The notes beneath the pieces are model-generated. The model was not told the DNA's origin. It searched no databases and saw nothing but the letters and a program-made list of their open reading frames with translations. Made by a program: the position numbers and the translations under genes. 64,000 nt of DNA from JAOUEA01 sp035249905 (GTDB lineage Bacteria; Actinomycetota; UBA4738; HRBIN12): assembly GCA_035249905.1 (NCBI GenBank), contig DATFFT010000113.1, positions 1-64,000 of the forward strand, in the 5' to 3' direction. This document shows, piece by piece, positions 23,314-31,271 of this stretch (position 1 is the stretch's first letter; the number at the start of each line of letters is the position of its first letter).

Positions 23314-24558
23314 TCAGGTCGTGTAGAGGAAGCCGGTCCCGAGGAGCACGATGGGCATCAGGAAGAGCGTTCCCACGAAGGCCGCCAGCCGTGCGTTGCT
23401 CGACACGAGGTAGTCGTCGAGCCGCAGCACGGAGCGTTGCACCGGCTTGTACACGAAGGCCAGGATGAACAGCGAGACGATCGTCACGCCGATCGCCTCC
23501 GCGAGGACGACCTGGGCCGCGCCCGCCGTGGGCTGCAGCATCGCGACGACAAGCGTGTCGGCGAGGGTCATGATGTTGGCGCCCATGATGTAGGGGAGGG
23601 CTTCCTCACGCTTGACGAGGCCCTTCGCGGCGAGCGGCACCAGCACGGTGAGCGCGACCGAAACCGAAAGCGTCAGCGTCGCGACGACGCACCCGAGGAA
23701 GAACATCGTCCACGGATGTTTGAGCCAGGCTGCTCGCTTCGAGGCGGTGGCGTCGCTGCTGATGTGCGGCAGCACGCGGTCGATCAGGTTGAACGAGACC
23801 AGGATCACGCCGAGCCCGATCAGGAACAACGACCATCCCGGCACGTTCGAGGCGACCACGTCGACGATGGGTCCCCAGAGCCTGCTCAGGATCGCGTCGA
23901 TCTGGCCCGATGCGTGCATCGTCAACCCGTCGAGCCAGCCGGCGCGGATGCTCGCGTAGCCGATCAGCATGCCCGGCAGGTAGACGATCGCGGTCATCGT
24001 CATCGCCTGGATGCCGATGCCGATCGAGTCGCTGCGTTCCTTCGCGAGTCCGGCGAAGGAGGCCCCGGCGCCCGCCCGCAACCTCGCCTGCTTCGTCGCG
24101 TAGAGGAAACCGGCGAGCAGCACGATGAAGGACGCGCCGAGTCGCGACCCGGACAACATCGTGAAGGCCTGCAGCTTCGTGAGGGTGCCGGCGCCGAACA
24201 AGCTGATCGCCGTTGCCGCGACCGGCGACCCCGACAGCACGAAGTACGCCCCGAGCCAGCCGGCACCGAGCGTCGAGACGCCGTTGGCGAACGGGAACTG
24301 CCCCTGGATCTGCGGGCCGACGGCGGCGGCGCCTTCCTTCATCAGCTGGACCGCGAGGATGAACAGGAACAGCGCCGGCAGGAAGAGCAGGAGCTTCCTG
24401 CCGATCTCCCAGGAGGAGCGGGGTGCTTCGAACGGCCCCCAGTCGATGAGGTATCGAGCTTGGTTCGCTTCGACTGGGACGCAGAACTCGCCGTCGATCT
24501 CGACCAGTTGCGCTTCCTGCTCGAGATCGCGTTCGAGCTCCTGGGTCCGCTTGGCCAT
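23314..24558 (-). CDS. Na+/Pi-cotransporter-like (PF02690-type) membrane protein
   Basis: The 414-residue protein has a ~50-residue soluble N-terminus and then about 8-10 helices in two repeated halves. The repeats are seen in FILAVQLMKEGAAAVGP versus LGVILVSFNLIDRVLPHI, and in the matching GSRLGAS and GANIMTLADT stretches. This is the Na+/phosphate cotransporter II architecture. The usual QSSS sequences are replaced by LSGSPVAAT and LSVSVALT, so the ion or anion may differ. It sits in a sulfur transport locus. It is preceded by a leader with a terminator-like hairpin 24 nt before its start. Confidence 0.72.
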   Translation of the reverse strand: MAKRTQELERDLEQEAQLVEIDGEFCVPVEANQARYLIDWGPFEAPRSSWEIGRKLLLFLPALFLFILAVQLMKEGAAAVGPQIQGQFPFANGVSTLGAGWLGAYFVLSGSPVAATAISLFGAGTLTKLQAFTMLSGSRLGASFIVLLAGFLYATKQARLRAGAGASFAGLAKERSDSIGIGIQAMTMTAIVYLPGMLIGYASIRAGWLDGLTMHASGQIDAILSRLWGPIVDVVASNVPGWSLFLIGLGVILVSFNLIDRVLPHISSDATASKRAAWLKHPWTMFFLGCVVATLTLSVSVALTVLVPLAAKGLVKREEALPYIMGANIMTLADTLVVAMLQPTAGAAQVVLAEAIGVTIVSLFILAFVYKPVQRSVLRLDDYLVSSNARLAAFVGTLFLMPIVLLGTGFLYTT

Positions 24559-24581
24559 GCTCGCTGCTCTCTCCTGGCACG

Positions 24582-24650
24582 AAAAACGGCCGCAACGCGA
24601 TACGGGGACTCGGTTCCCCCTGTGCGTTGCGGCCTCCGGTTGTCCGGTCA
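24582..24650 (-). promoter_or_regulatory. Leader attenuator: conserved element plus intrinsic terminator before the Na+/Pi-like gene
   Basis: On the minus strand the stem GGCCGCAACGC (24634-24624) pairs perfectly with GCGTTGCGGCC (24598-24588). GTTTTT follows, and the loop contains an inner GGGG/CCCC hairpin. Immediately 5' and overlapping the stem is TGACCGGAC-A-ACCGGAGGCCG (24650-24630). Further upstream, CCGGTCCG could pair with CGGAC..CCGG as an alternative fold. A TATATC box at 24707-24712 would start a ~140-nt leader. The hairpin could also just end the tauE-uspA transcript, but almost no room for a promoter remains between it and the start codon. Confidence 0.6.
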
Positions 24651-24766
24651 GCTGCTGCGACCAGGCTACCTGCGGCTCACGGACCGGTCAACGGGACCTT
24701 CGGCCGAGATATATGGACTTCCTGTAGCGGGCCGATGGCCGACGGCGGAGACGGCCGGACGGCCCG

Positions 24767-25180
24767 TCAACGCACGAGCAGGACGGGGCAGGGAGCGTGG
24801 TGCACGACCTTGTTCGCGACCCCGCCGAGAACCAGCGACTTCCACTCGGTCATGCCGCGGGTACCCATCACGATCAGGTCGGCCTCGATCTCGCGGGCAA
24901 CCTCGACGATCTGCTCCGGGGTGTTCCCCGGGTTCACGCGTCGGATCTCTCCCCGGGCCGGCACTCCCGCGTCATCGAAGGCACGGACGACATCAGCCAC
25001 GAGCTCCTCGGCGGGGACGCCGGGACCGAGGTCGACGTCGGTCCCCTCGTACTTCGTGTGCTCGCGGACGTGCACCACGGTGACCGATGCCTCGTACCTG
25101 CGCGCGAGGTCGATCGCGACCGGCACCGTCTTGCCGCCCTCGCGGGAGCCGTCGACCGCGACCACGATGCGCTCGAACAC
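24767..25180 (-). CDS. Universal stress protein (UspA family)
   Basis: The 137-residue protein has a single Usp domain: FERIVVAVDGSREGGKTVPV at the N-terminus, VTVVHVREH, and the C-terminal nucleotide-binding pattern G-x2-G-x9-G in MGTRGMTEWKSLVLGG ending HHAPCPVLLV. The final position has Gly where ATP-binding members have Ser/Thr. GTG 25180 overlaps the tauE stop (TAGTG), so it is translationally coupled to the exporter. Confidence 0.9.
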   Translation of the reverse strand: MFERIVVAVDGSREGGKTVPVAIDLARRYEASVTVVHVREHTKYEGTDVDLGPGVPAEELVADVVRAFDDAGVPARGEIRRVNPGNTPEQIVEVAREIEADLIVMGTRGMTEWKSLVLGGVANKVVHHAPCPVLLVR

Positions 25181-26238
25181 TAGGGCAGCACCTCCACGAC
25201 CTCCACGCTCGTGGCGGGCGACGCGAGTTGCGGCCGGATGCGAGCGAAGTAGGCGACGGCGAAAGCGAACCCGACACCGACCGGGGCGAGCCAAGCCTGG
25301 CGTCTGACCCACGTTGCGCGGGAGAGCCCGGCATCGCTCCATCGCCGCTCCGTGTGCATCGTGGCGTCGATGGCGCCCCAGACGGGAAGCGCGATCAACG
25401 ACCCGGTGAGCAGCACGACGCCGAGCGTGGAGTTGGGCACGCCCAGGAGCTTGAGGGCCGATGCCGTCAGGACGAACACGAGGATCGGCCTGATCACGCC
25501 GTCGGGTGCCTTCGACGAGAGGCGGGCGCCGACCCAGACCGCCGGGACCGCTCCGATGAGGATCGACGCGGTGAGCCCGAGCTCGAAGTCGCCCACGACG
25601 ATGTGGGCGATCGCTGCCGACGTGACGAGGGGCACGGCCTGAACCAGGTCGGTGCCGACGAGCTCGGCGCCTCGCAGGCTCGGATAGAGGAGCATCAGGC
25701 AGATGATGACGATCGACCCCGAGCCGACGCTCGTCAGTCCGACCAGGAGTCCTCCGATCACGCCGATCGCGATCGTGGCGGCGACCTTGACGCCCAGGGA
25801 CCCGGAGACGACCCGGGCATCGGCCCCCGATCGGCGATCCGCCGCGGTGCGGCGGCCCTGGAGCCAGGCCTTGACGATCATCGCCCCGGCAGCGAGCAGG
25901 AGTGTCGCGCCGAGGAACAGCTCCGTGATCTCCTCGATCCGCTCGGCGTCGCCGACCGCCTGCAGCAGGAGGACCCCCGCGAAGGCCATCGGGATCGACC
26001 CGAGGCAGAGCCAGCGAACGAGCTCCCATCGCACGGTCTTGCGCCGGATGTGCACACCTCCGCCGACCGGCTTCATCACCATGGCGGCCACTAGATCCGA
26101 TGAGACGGCCGCCGTGGGGCTGATGCCGAAGAAGATCAGCAGGATGGGCGTCATGAGCGCGCCTCCGCCCATGCCCGTGAGGCCTACGGTGAAGCCCACG
26201 AGCACCGATGCGAGGACGATGCCCCAGTCGATCTCCAC
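25180..26238 (-). CDS. TauE/SafE family sulfite/organosulfur exporter
   Basis: The 352-residue membrane protein has about eight helices in two repeated halves with the family turns GLTGMGGGALMTPIL (near the N-terminus) and VGLTSVGSGSIVIICLML (middle). TauE/SafE proteins move sulfite, sulfoacetate or related anions across the membrane. It is coupled to uspA and divergent from cysP, so it fits a role in sulfur anion balance. GTG 26238 is preceded by GCGAGG. TAGCGT at 26307-26312 (minus) is a candidate -10. Confidence 0.83.
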   Translation of the reverse strand: MEIDWGIVLASVLVGFTVGLTGMGGGALMTPILLIFFGISPTAAVSSDLVAAMVMKPVGGGVHIRRKTVRWELVRWLCLGSIPMAFAGVLLLQAVGDAERIEEITELFLGATLLLAAGAMIVKAWLQGRRTAADRRSGADARVVSGSLGVKVAATIAIGVIGGLLVGLTSVGSGSIVIICLMLLYPSLRGAELVGTDLVQAVPLVTSAAIAHIVVGDFELGLTASILIGAVPAVWVGARLSSKAPDGVIRPILVFVLTASALKLLGVPNSTLGVVLLTGSLIALPVWGAIDATMHTERRWSDAGLSRATWVRRQAWLAPVGVGFAFAVAYFARIRPQLASPATSVEVVEVLP

Positions 26239-26645
26239 GACAACCTCGCTGTGCCGCGGATCCCCGCAGGGTCTGCGGCTCTCTCCGATCGCCAGCTGCA
26301 CGGCGGACGCTACCGACCTCGCAGGACTCCCGCAATCGGCCCATCGTCCGTCGGGTTCGGCCGTTCGGGGAAGCGCTCTGCCATCGGACCGAGGAGGCAT
26401 CGACCATCTGTTGCATTCTCGGTGCGGATGGGCGCGAGCTCGCGCGGGTTCCTTGACACTTCGATCCGGGCCCGGTAGTTGTGTGCCCGTCACGCCGACC
26501 GGAGCACCCGGAGGCGTCGCACTCGGAAGGTGTCCGATCTGCAGCGTCGAGATCGGCCGCAACGATCCTTTCGGTTGACCGGACCACCGGAGGCCGAGCA
26601 CCCCGACAGGCCCCGGCACGTTGCCGGTCATCGAAAGGAGCTCGG
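26239..26645. other. Divergent regulatory gap between tauE and cysP
   Basis: This 407-base gap holds no gene I can support. For tauE it has TAGCGT (26307-26312, minus) and a small CCGCAG/CTGCGG hairpin (26264-26278). For cysP it has a consensus -35 TTGACA (26453-26458) 17 nt before a weak -10 TAGTTG (26476-26481), then a ~160-nt leader containing the structured element at 26576-26630. A frame from GTG 26483 to TGA 26578 contains CPIC but would start upstream of the predicted transcription start. Confidence 0.6.
26576..26630 (+). promoter_or_regulatory. Structured cysP leader element sharing a 21-nt motif with the minus-strand transporter leader
   Basis: TGACCGGAC-C-ACCGGAGGCCG (26576-26596) matches 20 of 21 bases of the element at 24650-24630. 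Here TGACCGG (26576-26582) pairs exactly with CCGGTCA (26624-26630). Between them CCGG-A-GGCC can pair with GGCCCCGG, giving a two-tier stem that ends just before the AAGGAG ribosome binding site. A weaker third relative, GACCGGAGCACCCGGAGGC, lies at 26497-26515. A translational or transcriptional control role is inferred. Confidence 0.5.
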
Positions 26646-27743
26646 ATGTTTTCCCTCTCACGGCGGCGCCCAGGCGCGTCCGCCCGCTTGGCGCGAACGG
26701 TCGCGCTCGCACTCGTCCCCGCCGCCGCCCTCGCGGCATGCTCGTCCGGCTCGGGCGACGACGTCCAGTCGTCGGCCGCGGGCGGTCCCTGCACTCCCCC
26801 GGACGTGCCCGTGATCAACTTCACCGCGTACAGCACGCCGCGCGAGGTCTACGGCAAGATCATCCCGGAGTTCGTCTCGCAGTGGAAGGAAGACCACGAC
26901 GACCAGAACGTGATCTTCCAGGAGTCCTATGCGGGCTCGACGACCCAGGCTGCCAACGTCATCGCCGGGTACGAAGCCGACGTCGTGGCGCTCTCGCTCG
27001 GCCCTGACGTCGACCAGATCGCCGATGCTGGCCTGATCACCCACGACTGGGAAGCGGCAGCCGATGGTGGCATGGTCTCGACGTCGGTCGTCGTCTTCGG
27101 CGTCCGACCCGGCAACCCGAAGGGCCTCGAGGACTGGGACGACCTCGCCGCCGAGGGCGTCGAGATCCTGACGCCCGACCCGGCATCGAGCGGCGGCGCA
27201 CGGTGGAACATCGTGTCGCTGTGGGGCTCTGCCCTCAACGGCTATGGCGGTGTCGCCAAGGGTGACGAGGCGGGGGCAACCGAGCTCCTCAAGGGCATGC
27301 TCGGCAACGTGATCGTCTTCGACAAGAGCGCCCGCGACTCGATCCAGAACTTCGAGGCGGGCAATGGCGATGTCGCGATCACCTACGAGAACGAGGTGCT
27401 CACGGCGCAGGCCGCCGGCGAGGAGAACCCCGCTGTGTACCCGCCCTCGAGCGTGCTCATCGAGAACCCCGTCGCGGTGGTCGACGCGAACGTCGACAAG
27501 CACTGCGTGCGTGATGTGGCGGAGGCGTTCGTCGAGTTCCTCCACACGCCCGAGGTGAAGGAGCTCTACACGGAGGTCGGCTTCCTCCGTTCCACCGACA
27601 TCAAGGAGGCGAGGAAGGGCGGCGGGCAGTTCCCGCCGATGGAGGATCTCTGGGACGTCGACGAGTTCGGGGGCTGGGACGCCCTCAACGGGCAGCTGTT
27701 CAGCGACGGCGGCATCGCCACCACGGCGATCGCTGGCGGCTGA
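26646..27743 (+). CDS. cysP: Sulfate ABC transporter substrate-binding lipoprotein (CysP/Sbp)
   Basis: This protein captures sulfate (or thiosulfate) outside the cell for the CysTWA importer encoded next. The 365-residue product has a lipoprotein signal ending in the lipobox LAAC (Cys32). Family segments then follow: INFTAYSTPREVYGKIIPEF, SYAGSTTQAANVIAGYEADV, VALSLGPDVDQIADAGLI and TPDPASSGGARWNIVSLWG. ATG 26646 has AAAGGAG upstream. An open extension to 26481 exists but lacks a ribosome binding site and would bury the signal peptide. Confidence 0.93.
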   Translation: MFSLSRRRPGASARLARTVALALVPAAALAACSSGSGDDVQSSAAGGPCTPPDVPVINFTAYSTPREVYGKIIPEFVSQWKEDHDDQNVIFQESYAGSTTQAANVIAGYEADVVALSLGPDVDQIADAGLITHDWEAAADGGMVSTSVVVFGVRPGNPKGLEDWDDLAAEGVEILTPDPASSGGARWNIVSLWGSALNGYGGVAKGDEAGATELLKGMLGNVIVFDKSARDSIQNFEAGNGDVAITYENEVLTAQAAGEENPAVYPPSSVLIENPVAVVDANVDKHCVRDVAEAFVEFLHTPEVKELYTEVGFLRSTDIKEARKGGGQFPPMEDLWDVDEFGGWDALNGQLFSDGGIATTAIAGG

Positions 27744-27767
27744 GCAGCGAAGGAGCCACGAGACGCG

Positions 27768-28631
27768 ATGAGCAGCGCCGCGCAGGTCACAATCGAACGC
27801 AGCCGGGCCCGGCTCTCTCCGCGGTCAGCTGCACGGCTGCGGCGGTACACCTTGCGCGGCGCTGCCATCGTCTACCTGGGGGCGATCGTGGTGCTTCCGG
27901 TGGTGGCGGTCGCCACACGAGGGTTCGGCGATGGGCTGGGCTCGCTGCGCACGGCCCTCGCCGTGCCGGGCGCCACCGCGGCGATCCGGCTCACGCTGAT
28001 CACCTCGACCCTGGCTTCGGTGATCAGCGCCGTCATGGGCACGATGCTCGCCTACGCGCTCGTGCGATATCCGTTCCCGGGCCGGCGCATCCTTTCGGCG
28101 GTGGTCGACCTGCCGCTCGCGATCCCCACGCTCGTCACCGGCGTGATGCTGGTGGCGCTCTACGGCCCCAGCTCCCCGATCGGCGAGGCGCTCGAACGGA
28201 TCGGCATCCGGGTGATCTTCACTCCCATCGCCATCTTGTTCGCGCTGCTGGTGGTCACGCTTCCGCTCGTCGTGCGCAGCGTGCAGCCCGTGCTCCAGGA
28301 GCTCGACAACGCTGAGGAGGAGGCCGCGGCCACCCTAGGCGCCAACGGATGGACGACCTTCCGGAAGGTCGTGTTGCCCGCGATCCGCCCCGCGATCATC
28401 GGCGGGACGCTCCTCACCTTTGCCCGATGCCTGGGCGAGTTCGGCAGCGTCGTGCTCGTGGCCGGGAACCGCGCCGGAGAAACGCTCACGGCGCCGGTCT
28501 TCATCTTCCAGCTCACGACGCAATTCAGGCCCCTCGAGGCCGCTGCGGTCGCGACCCTCTTGTTCAGCATCTCGTTCGTGCTCGTGCTGGTGACCGCTCG
28601 CTTGCTGAAGCGGAAGGAGGACGATGCATGA
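27768..28631 (+). CDS. cysT: Sulfate ABC transporter permease CysT (CysU)
   Basis: One of two permeases of the sulfate importer. The 287-residue protein has six helices and the EAA loop in EEEAAATLGANGWTTFRKVV followed by LPAIRPAIIGG. The segments ARCLGEFGSVVLVAGN and FQLTTQFRPLEAAAVATL are typical of CysT. It follows cysP by 24 nt, with a ribosome binding site GAAGGAG, and overlaps cysW by 4 nt. Confidence 0.93.
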   Translation: MSSAAQVTIERSRARLSPRSAARLRRYTLRGAAIVYLGAIVVLPVVAVATRGFGDGLGSLRTALAVPGATAAIRLTLITSTLASVISAVMGTMLAYALVRYPFPGRRILSAVVDLPLAIPTLVTGVMLVALYGPSSPIGEALERIGIRVIFTPIAILFALLVVTLPLVVRSVQPVLQELDNAEEEAAATLGANGWTTFRKVVLPAIRPAIIGGTLLTFARCLGEFGSVVLVAGNRAGETLTAPVFIFQLTTQFRPLEAAAVATLLFSISFVLVLVTARLLKRKEDDA

Positions 28632-29488
28632 TGGCCCCCTCTCTCATCCCCGACACCTCACTTCCCGGCGGCGGTCGCCGGCGCCTCGTGCGCGGCGGGA
28701 TCATCGCCGCGTGCATCCTGTACGTGGGCGTCCTGCTGCTGCTGCCCCTCGTGGGCATCGTCTACACGGCCCTGGAGCCGGGACTGGCCAAGATCTCGGA
28801 GACGTTCAGCCTCCCCGACGTGCGCCACGCTTTCTACCTCACGGGCGTGATCACGGTCGTCACGATCGTCGTCACGTCGTTGTTCGGAGTGATCAGCGCG
28901 TGGGTGCTCGTTCGGCAGAAGTTCCCCGGGAAGTCTCTCCTGAACGCCGTCGTCGACCTCCCGTTCGCTCTCTCCCCGGTAACGGTGGGGCTCGCCGCGG
29001 TGATCCTGTTCGGCGCCGGTGGATGGCTCGAGCCGTTCTTCCAGGCGCGAGGGATACAGATCATCTTCGCTCTGCCCTCGATGGTGCTCGTCACGATCTT
29101 CATCTGCATCCCGTTCACGATCCGTGAGGTCGTGCCGGTGCTCGAGGAGATCGGCAAGGACGAGGAGGACGCCGCTCGGACCCTCGGCGCCTCGATCATG
29201 CAGACGTGGCGGAAGGTCACGATGCCGAACATCCGGTGGGGCCTGCTCTACGGCATCGCGCTCACCACGGCCCGAGCGATCGGTGAGATCGGCGCGGTGA
29301 TGATCGTGAGCGGATTGATCAAGGGCCAGACCGAAACCGCCACCCTATTCATCTTCACGGCCATCGAGGAACGCCTGTACGCCGAGGCCTACATCGTGGC
29401 ACTCACCCTGGCCGCCGTCTCGATCGTGCTCCTCGTCTCGATCGAGGCCGCCCGGCATCGGATCGAAGGAAGGAAGGAAAGCACATGA
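28628..29488 (+). CDS. cysW: Sulfate ABC transporter permease CysW
   Basis: Second permease of the importer, 286 residues, six helices, EAA loop EEDAARTLGASIMQTWRKVT followed by MPNIRWGLLYG. ARAIGEIGAVMIVSGLIKGQ and FTAIEERLYAEAYIVAL match CysW. ATG 28628 overlaps the cysT stop, and ATG 28631 is an alternative. It overlaps cysA by 4 nt (ATGA), so the permeases and the ATPase are translationally coupled. Confidence 0.93.
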   Translation: MMAPSLIPDTSLPGGGRRRLVRGGIIAACILYVGVLLLLPLVGIVYTALEPGLAKISETFSLPDVRHAFYLTGVITVVTIVVTSLFGVISAWVLVRQKFPGKSLLNAVVDLPFALSPVTVGLAAVILFGAGGWLEPFFQARGIQIIFALPSMVLVTIFICIPFTIREVVPVLEEIGKDEEDAARTLGASIMQTWRKVTMPNIRWGLLYGIALTTARAIGEIGAVMIVSGLIKGQTETATLFIFTAIEERLYAEAYIVALTLAAVSIVLLVSIEAARHRIEGRKEST

Positions 29489-30570
29489 GCACGCCGATCG
29501 TGGTGGAGCAGCTGACCAAGCGGTTCGGCTCGTTCGAGGCGGTGAGCGACGTCTCGTTCACGGCGCCCGGCGGCGCCATCACCGCCCTGCTCGGCCCCTC
29601 GGGCTCGGGGAAGAGCACGGTTCTGCGCATGATCGCCGGGCTCGAGACCCCGAACGAAGGCCGGGTCTGGCTCGGAGACGTGGAGCTGACGCCCAAGAGC
29701 GTGCAGGAGCGCCGCGTCGGGTTCGTCTTCCAGCACTACGCCCTCTTCCGGCACATGACCGTGCGCCAGAATGTCGAGTTCGGTCTCGCCGTGCGCAAGC
29801 GGCCGAAGTCCGAGCGCACGGCACGCGTCGACGAGCTGCTCGAGCTTGTGCACCTCGGCCACTTCGCCAAGCGCTACCCCGACCAGCTCTCGGGTGGGCA
29901 GCGCCAGCGTGTGGCGCTGGCTCGCGCTCTGGCTCCGAGGCCCGACGTGCTGTTGCTCGACGAGCCGTTTGGGGCCCTCGACGCGAAGGTGCGCCAGGAT
30001 CTCCGCCAGTGGCTCGACGAGCTTCATCGCGAGCTCGGCGTGACGAGCCTGCTGGTCACCCATGACCAGGAGGAAGCCCTCGAGCTCGCGAATCAGGTGG
30101 TCGTGATGCACGAAGGCGCCGTGGAGCAGGTGGGCTCACCCGGAAAGATCTACGACGATCCGACGACCCCGTTCGTCGCGGGGTTCGTGGGCTCCGCCAA
30201 TGTGCTGCACGGCGTGGTCCGAGGCGGTCACGTGCACCTCGGAGCGTTCCGAGTTCCGGGTGCCGAGCACCTGGCCGAAGGCGCCGCGGCGACCGCCTAT
30301 GTGCGACCTCACGATGTCCGGATCGCGGCGAAGGGGACGAACGGCCACGGCTCTGACAGTGCCGACCGTGCGCTCGGACGGGTGGAACGGGTCTCTTCGC
30401 TCGGGTGGCTCGCGCGGCTCACGATCCGCCTGGACGGCGGGGGCGATCACACCCTCGTGGCCCACGTGCCTCAGAACGAGCTCGACGGCGCGACGGAAGG
30501 CGATCTCGTGAGCGTCGACATCAGGAACCCGAAGGCGTTCGATCACGGCGAGGTCCGAGCGCAGGAGTGA
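29485..30570 (+). CDS. cysA: Sulfate ABC transporter ATPase CysA
   Basis: CysA powers the importer. The 361-residue protein has Walker A LLGPSGSGKSTVLRM, Q-loop FVFQHYALFRHM, signature LSGGQRQRVALARAL, Walker B VLLLDEPFGALD and switch LLVTHDQEEALE. A C-terminal TOBE-like regulatory domain follows residue ~240 (AYVRPHDVRI, then SSLGWLARLTIRLDGGG). Length is usual. The second DUF2292 gene starts in its stop codon (GTGA). Confidence 0.94.
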   Translation: MSTPIVVEQLTKRFGSFEAVSDVSFTAPGGAITALLGPSGSGKSTVLRMIAGLETPNEGRVWLGDVELTPKSVQERRVGFVFQHYALFRHMTVRQNVEFGLAVRKRPKSERTARVDELLELVHLGHFAKRYPDQLSGGQRQRVALARALAPRPDVLLLDEPFGALDAKVRQDLRQWLDELHRELGVTSLLVTHDQEEALELANQVVVMHEGAVEQVGSPGKIYDDPTTPFVAGFVGSANVLHGVVRGGHVHLGAFRVPGAEHLAEGAAATAYVRPHDVRIAAKGTNGHGSDSADRALGRVERVSSLGWLARLTIRLDGGGDHTLVAHVPQNELDGATEGDLVSVDIRNPKAFDHGEVRAQE

Positions 30571-30788
30571 GCGCTCCGTTGCGGGTCGTCGACGGGGGGG
30601 AGGGTGCCTCCGACCGGGAGATCCCGGCCGAGGTACTTCGCTTCGCATCGCTCCCGCCGTCGCAGCGAGAGCTGCTGCTCCACGTTCACGACCTGCTCGG
30701 CGAGATCGCATACGGCACCGTGGTGCTGGTGCTCCAGGACGGGAAGGTGATCCAGGTCGAGACGTCGGAGAAGATCCGGCTGCGATGA
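30567..30788 (+). CDS. DUF2292 (YezD-like) small protein, copy 2
   Basis: The 73-residue product has a variable N-terminus and the DUF2292 core from GEIAYGTVVLVLQDGKVIQ to the terminal EKIRLR. GTG 30567 overlaps the cysA stop, so it is translationally coupled to the sulfate importer. The first copy (23065-23274) leads the SsuBC operon. Function is unknown; the repeated link to sulfur ABC systems suggests an accessory role in sulfur uptake or its regulation. Confidence 0.87.
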   Translation: MSAPLRVVDGGEGASDREIPAEVLRFASLPPSQRELLLHVHDLLGEIAYGTVVLVLQDGKVIQVETSEKIRLR

Positions 30789-30790
30789 GC

Positions 30791-31207
30791 TCAGGCGGCC
30801 CGGCGCGTGTAGTCGATCGCCCACCGCTCCTGCCATCGCTCGCCGTCGAAGGAGGACTCCCACCGCCAGCTGAAGCGATCGTGCTCGACGTCGAAGAACA
30901 CCATGCGCTTGTACACCTGTTCCGCGTCGACCCGCTCCGGTGTCGAGAAGGCCAGGCTGCCGTCCGGCAGCGTCGAGCCGACGAGATGCCAGTAGCTGCC
31001 GTTCGAGTCGGCCCAGGTCTGCCGCCAGCCCATCTCGTCGCCGAAGACCGACAGGCTCATGCCACGGAACGATTCCGGACCTCGAGCCTCGAACCGCTCC
31101 ACGACGACCCTGCCGTCGAGCTCGCGTACGATCGAGTTCGTGCCCTGCCCGCCTTCCCAGGCGCAGTCCCACTCGCCGAGCCAGAAATCGAGCGAATGCG
31201 CATCCAC
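30791..31207 (-). CDS. DUF1579-like protein
   Basis: The 138-residue product has the DUF1579-type pattern: LDFWLGEWDCAWEGG at the start, VVVERFEARGPESFRGMSLS, a WRQTWADSNGSYW segment and RFSWRWESSFDGERWQERW near the end. These suggest a small beta-barrel of lipocalin-like shape, with no defined activity. GTG 31207 is preceded by TACGCT (31215-31220, minus) at 7 nt, so a leaderless transcript is likely. It converges with the DUF2292 gene, ending 2 nt away. Confidence 0.75.
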   Translation of the reverse strand: MDAHSLDFWLGEWDCAWEGGQGTNSIVRELDGRVVVERFEARGPESFRGMSLSVFGDEMGWRQTWADSNGSYWHLVGSTLPDGSLAFSTPERVDAEQVYKRMVFFDVEHDRFSWRWESSFDGERWQERWAIDYTRRAA

Positions 31208-31271
31208 GACCGGAAGCGTAGACAGGCAGCCGCCGGAGGGGTTCCGGAGGATTGCCGCTTCGTCGGGCGGT

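Noticed and set aside
26483..26578. A 31-codon upstream frame with CPIC in the cysP leader, ending exactly where the shared element begins; it could be a cysteine-sensing uORF.
   Set aside because: Its only start codon (GTG 26483) lies upstream of the transcription start predicted from the TTGACA promoter, third-position GC is lower than in real genes here, and the other leader has no equivalent frame.
26481..26645. In-frame N-terminal extension of CysP by 55 codons.
   Set aside because: No ribosome binding site at 26481, it would place the lipoprotein signal internally, and ATG 26646 has a good AAAGGAG.
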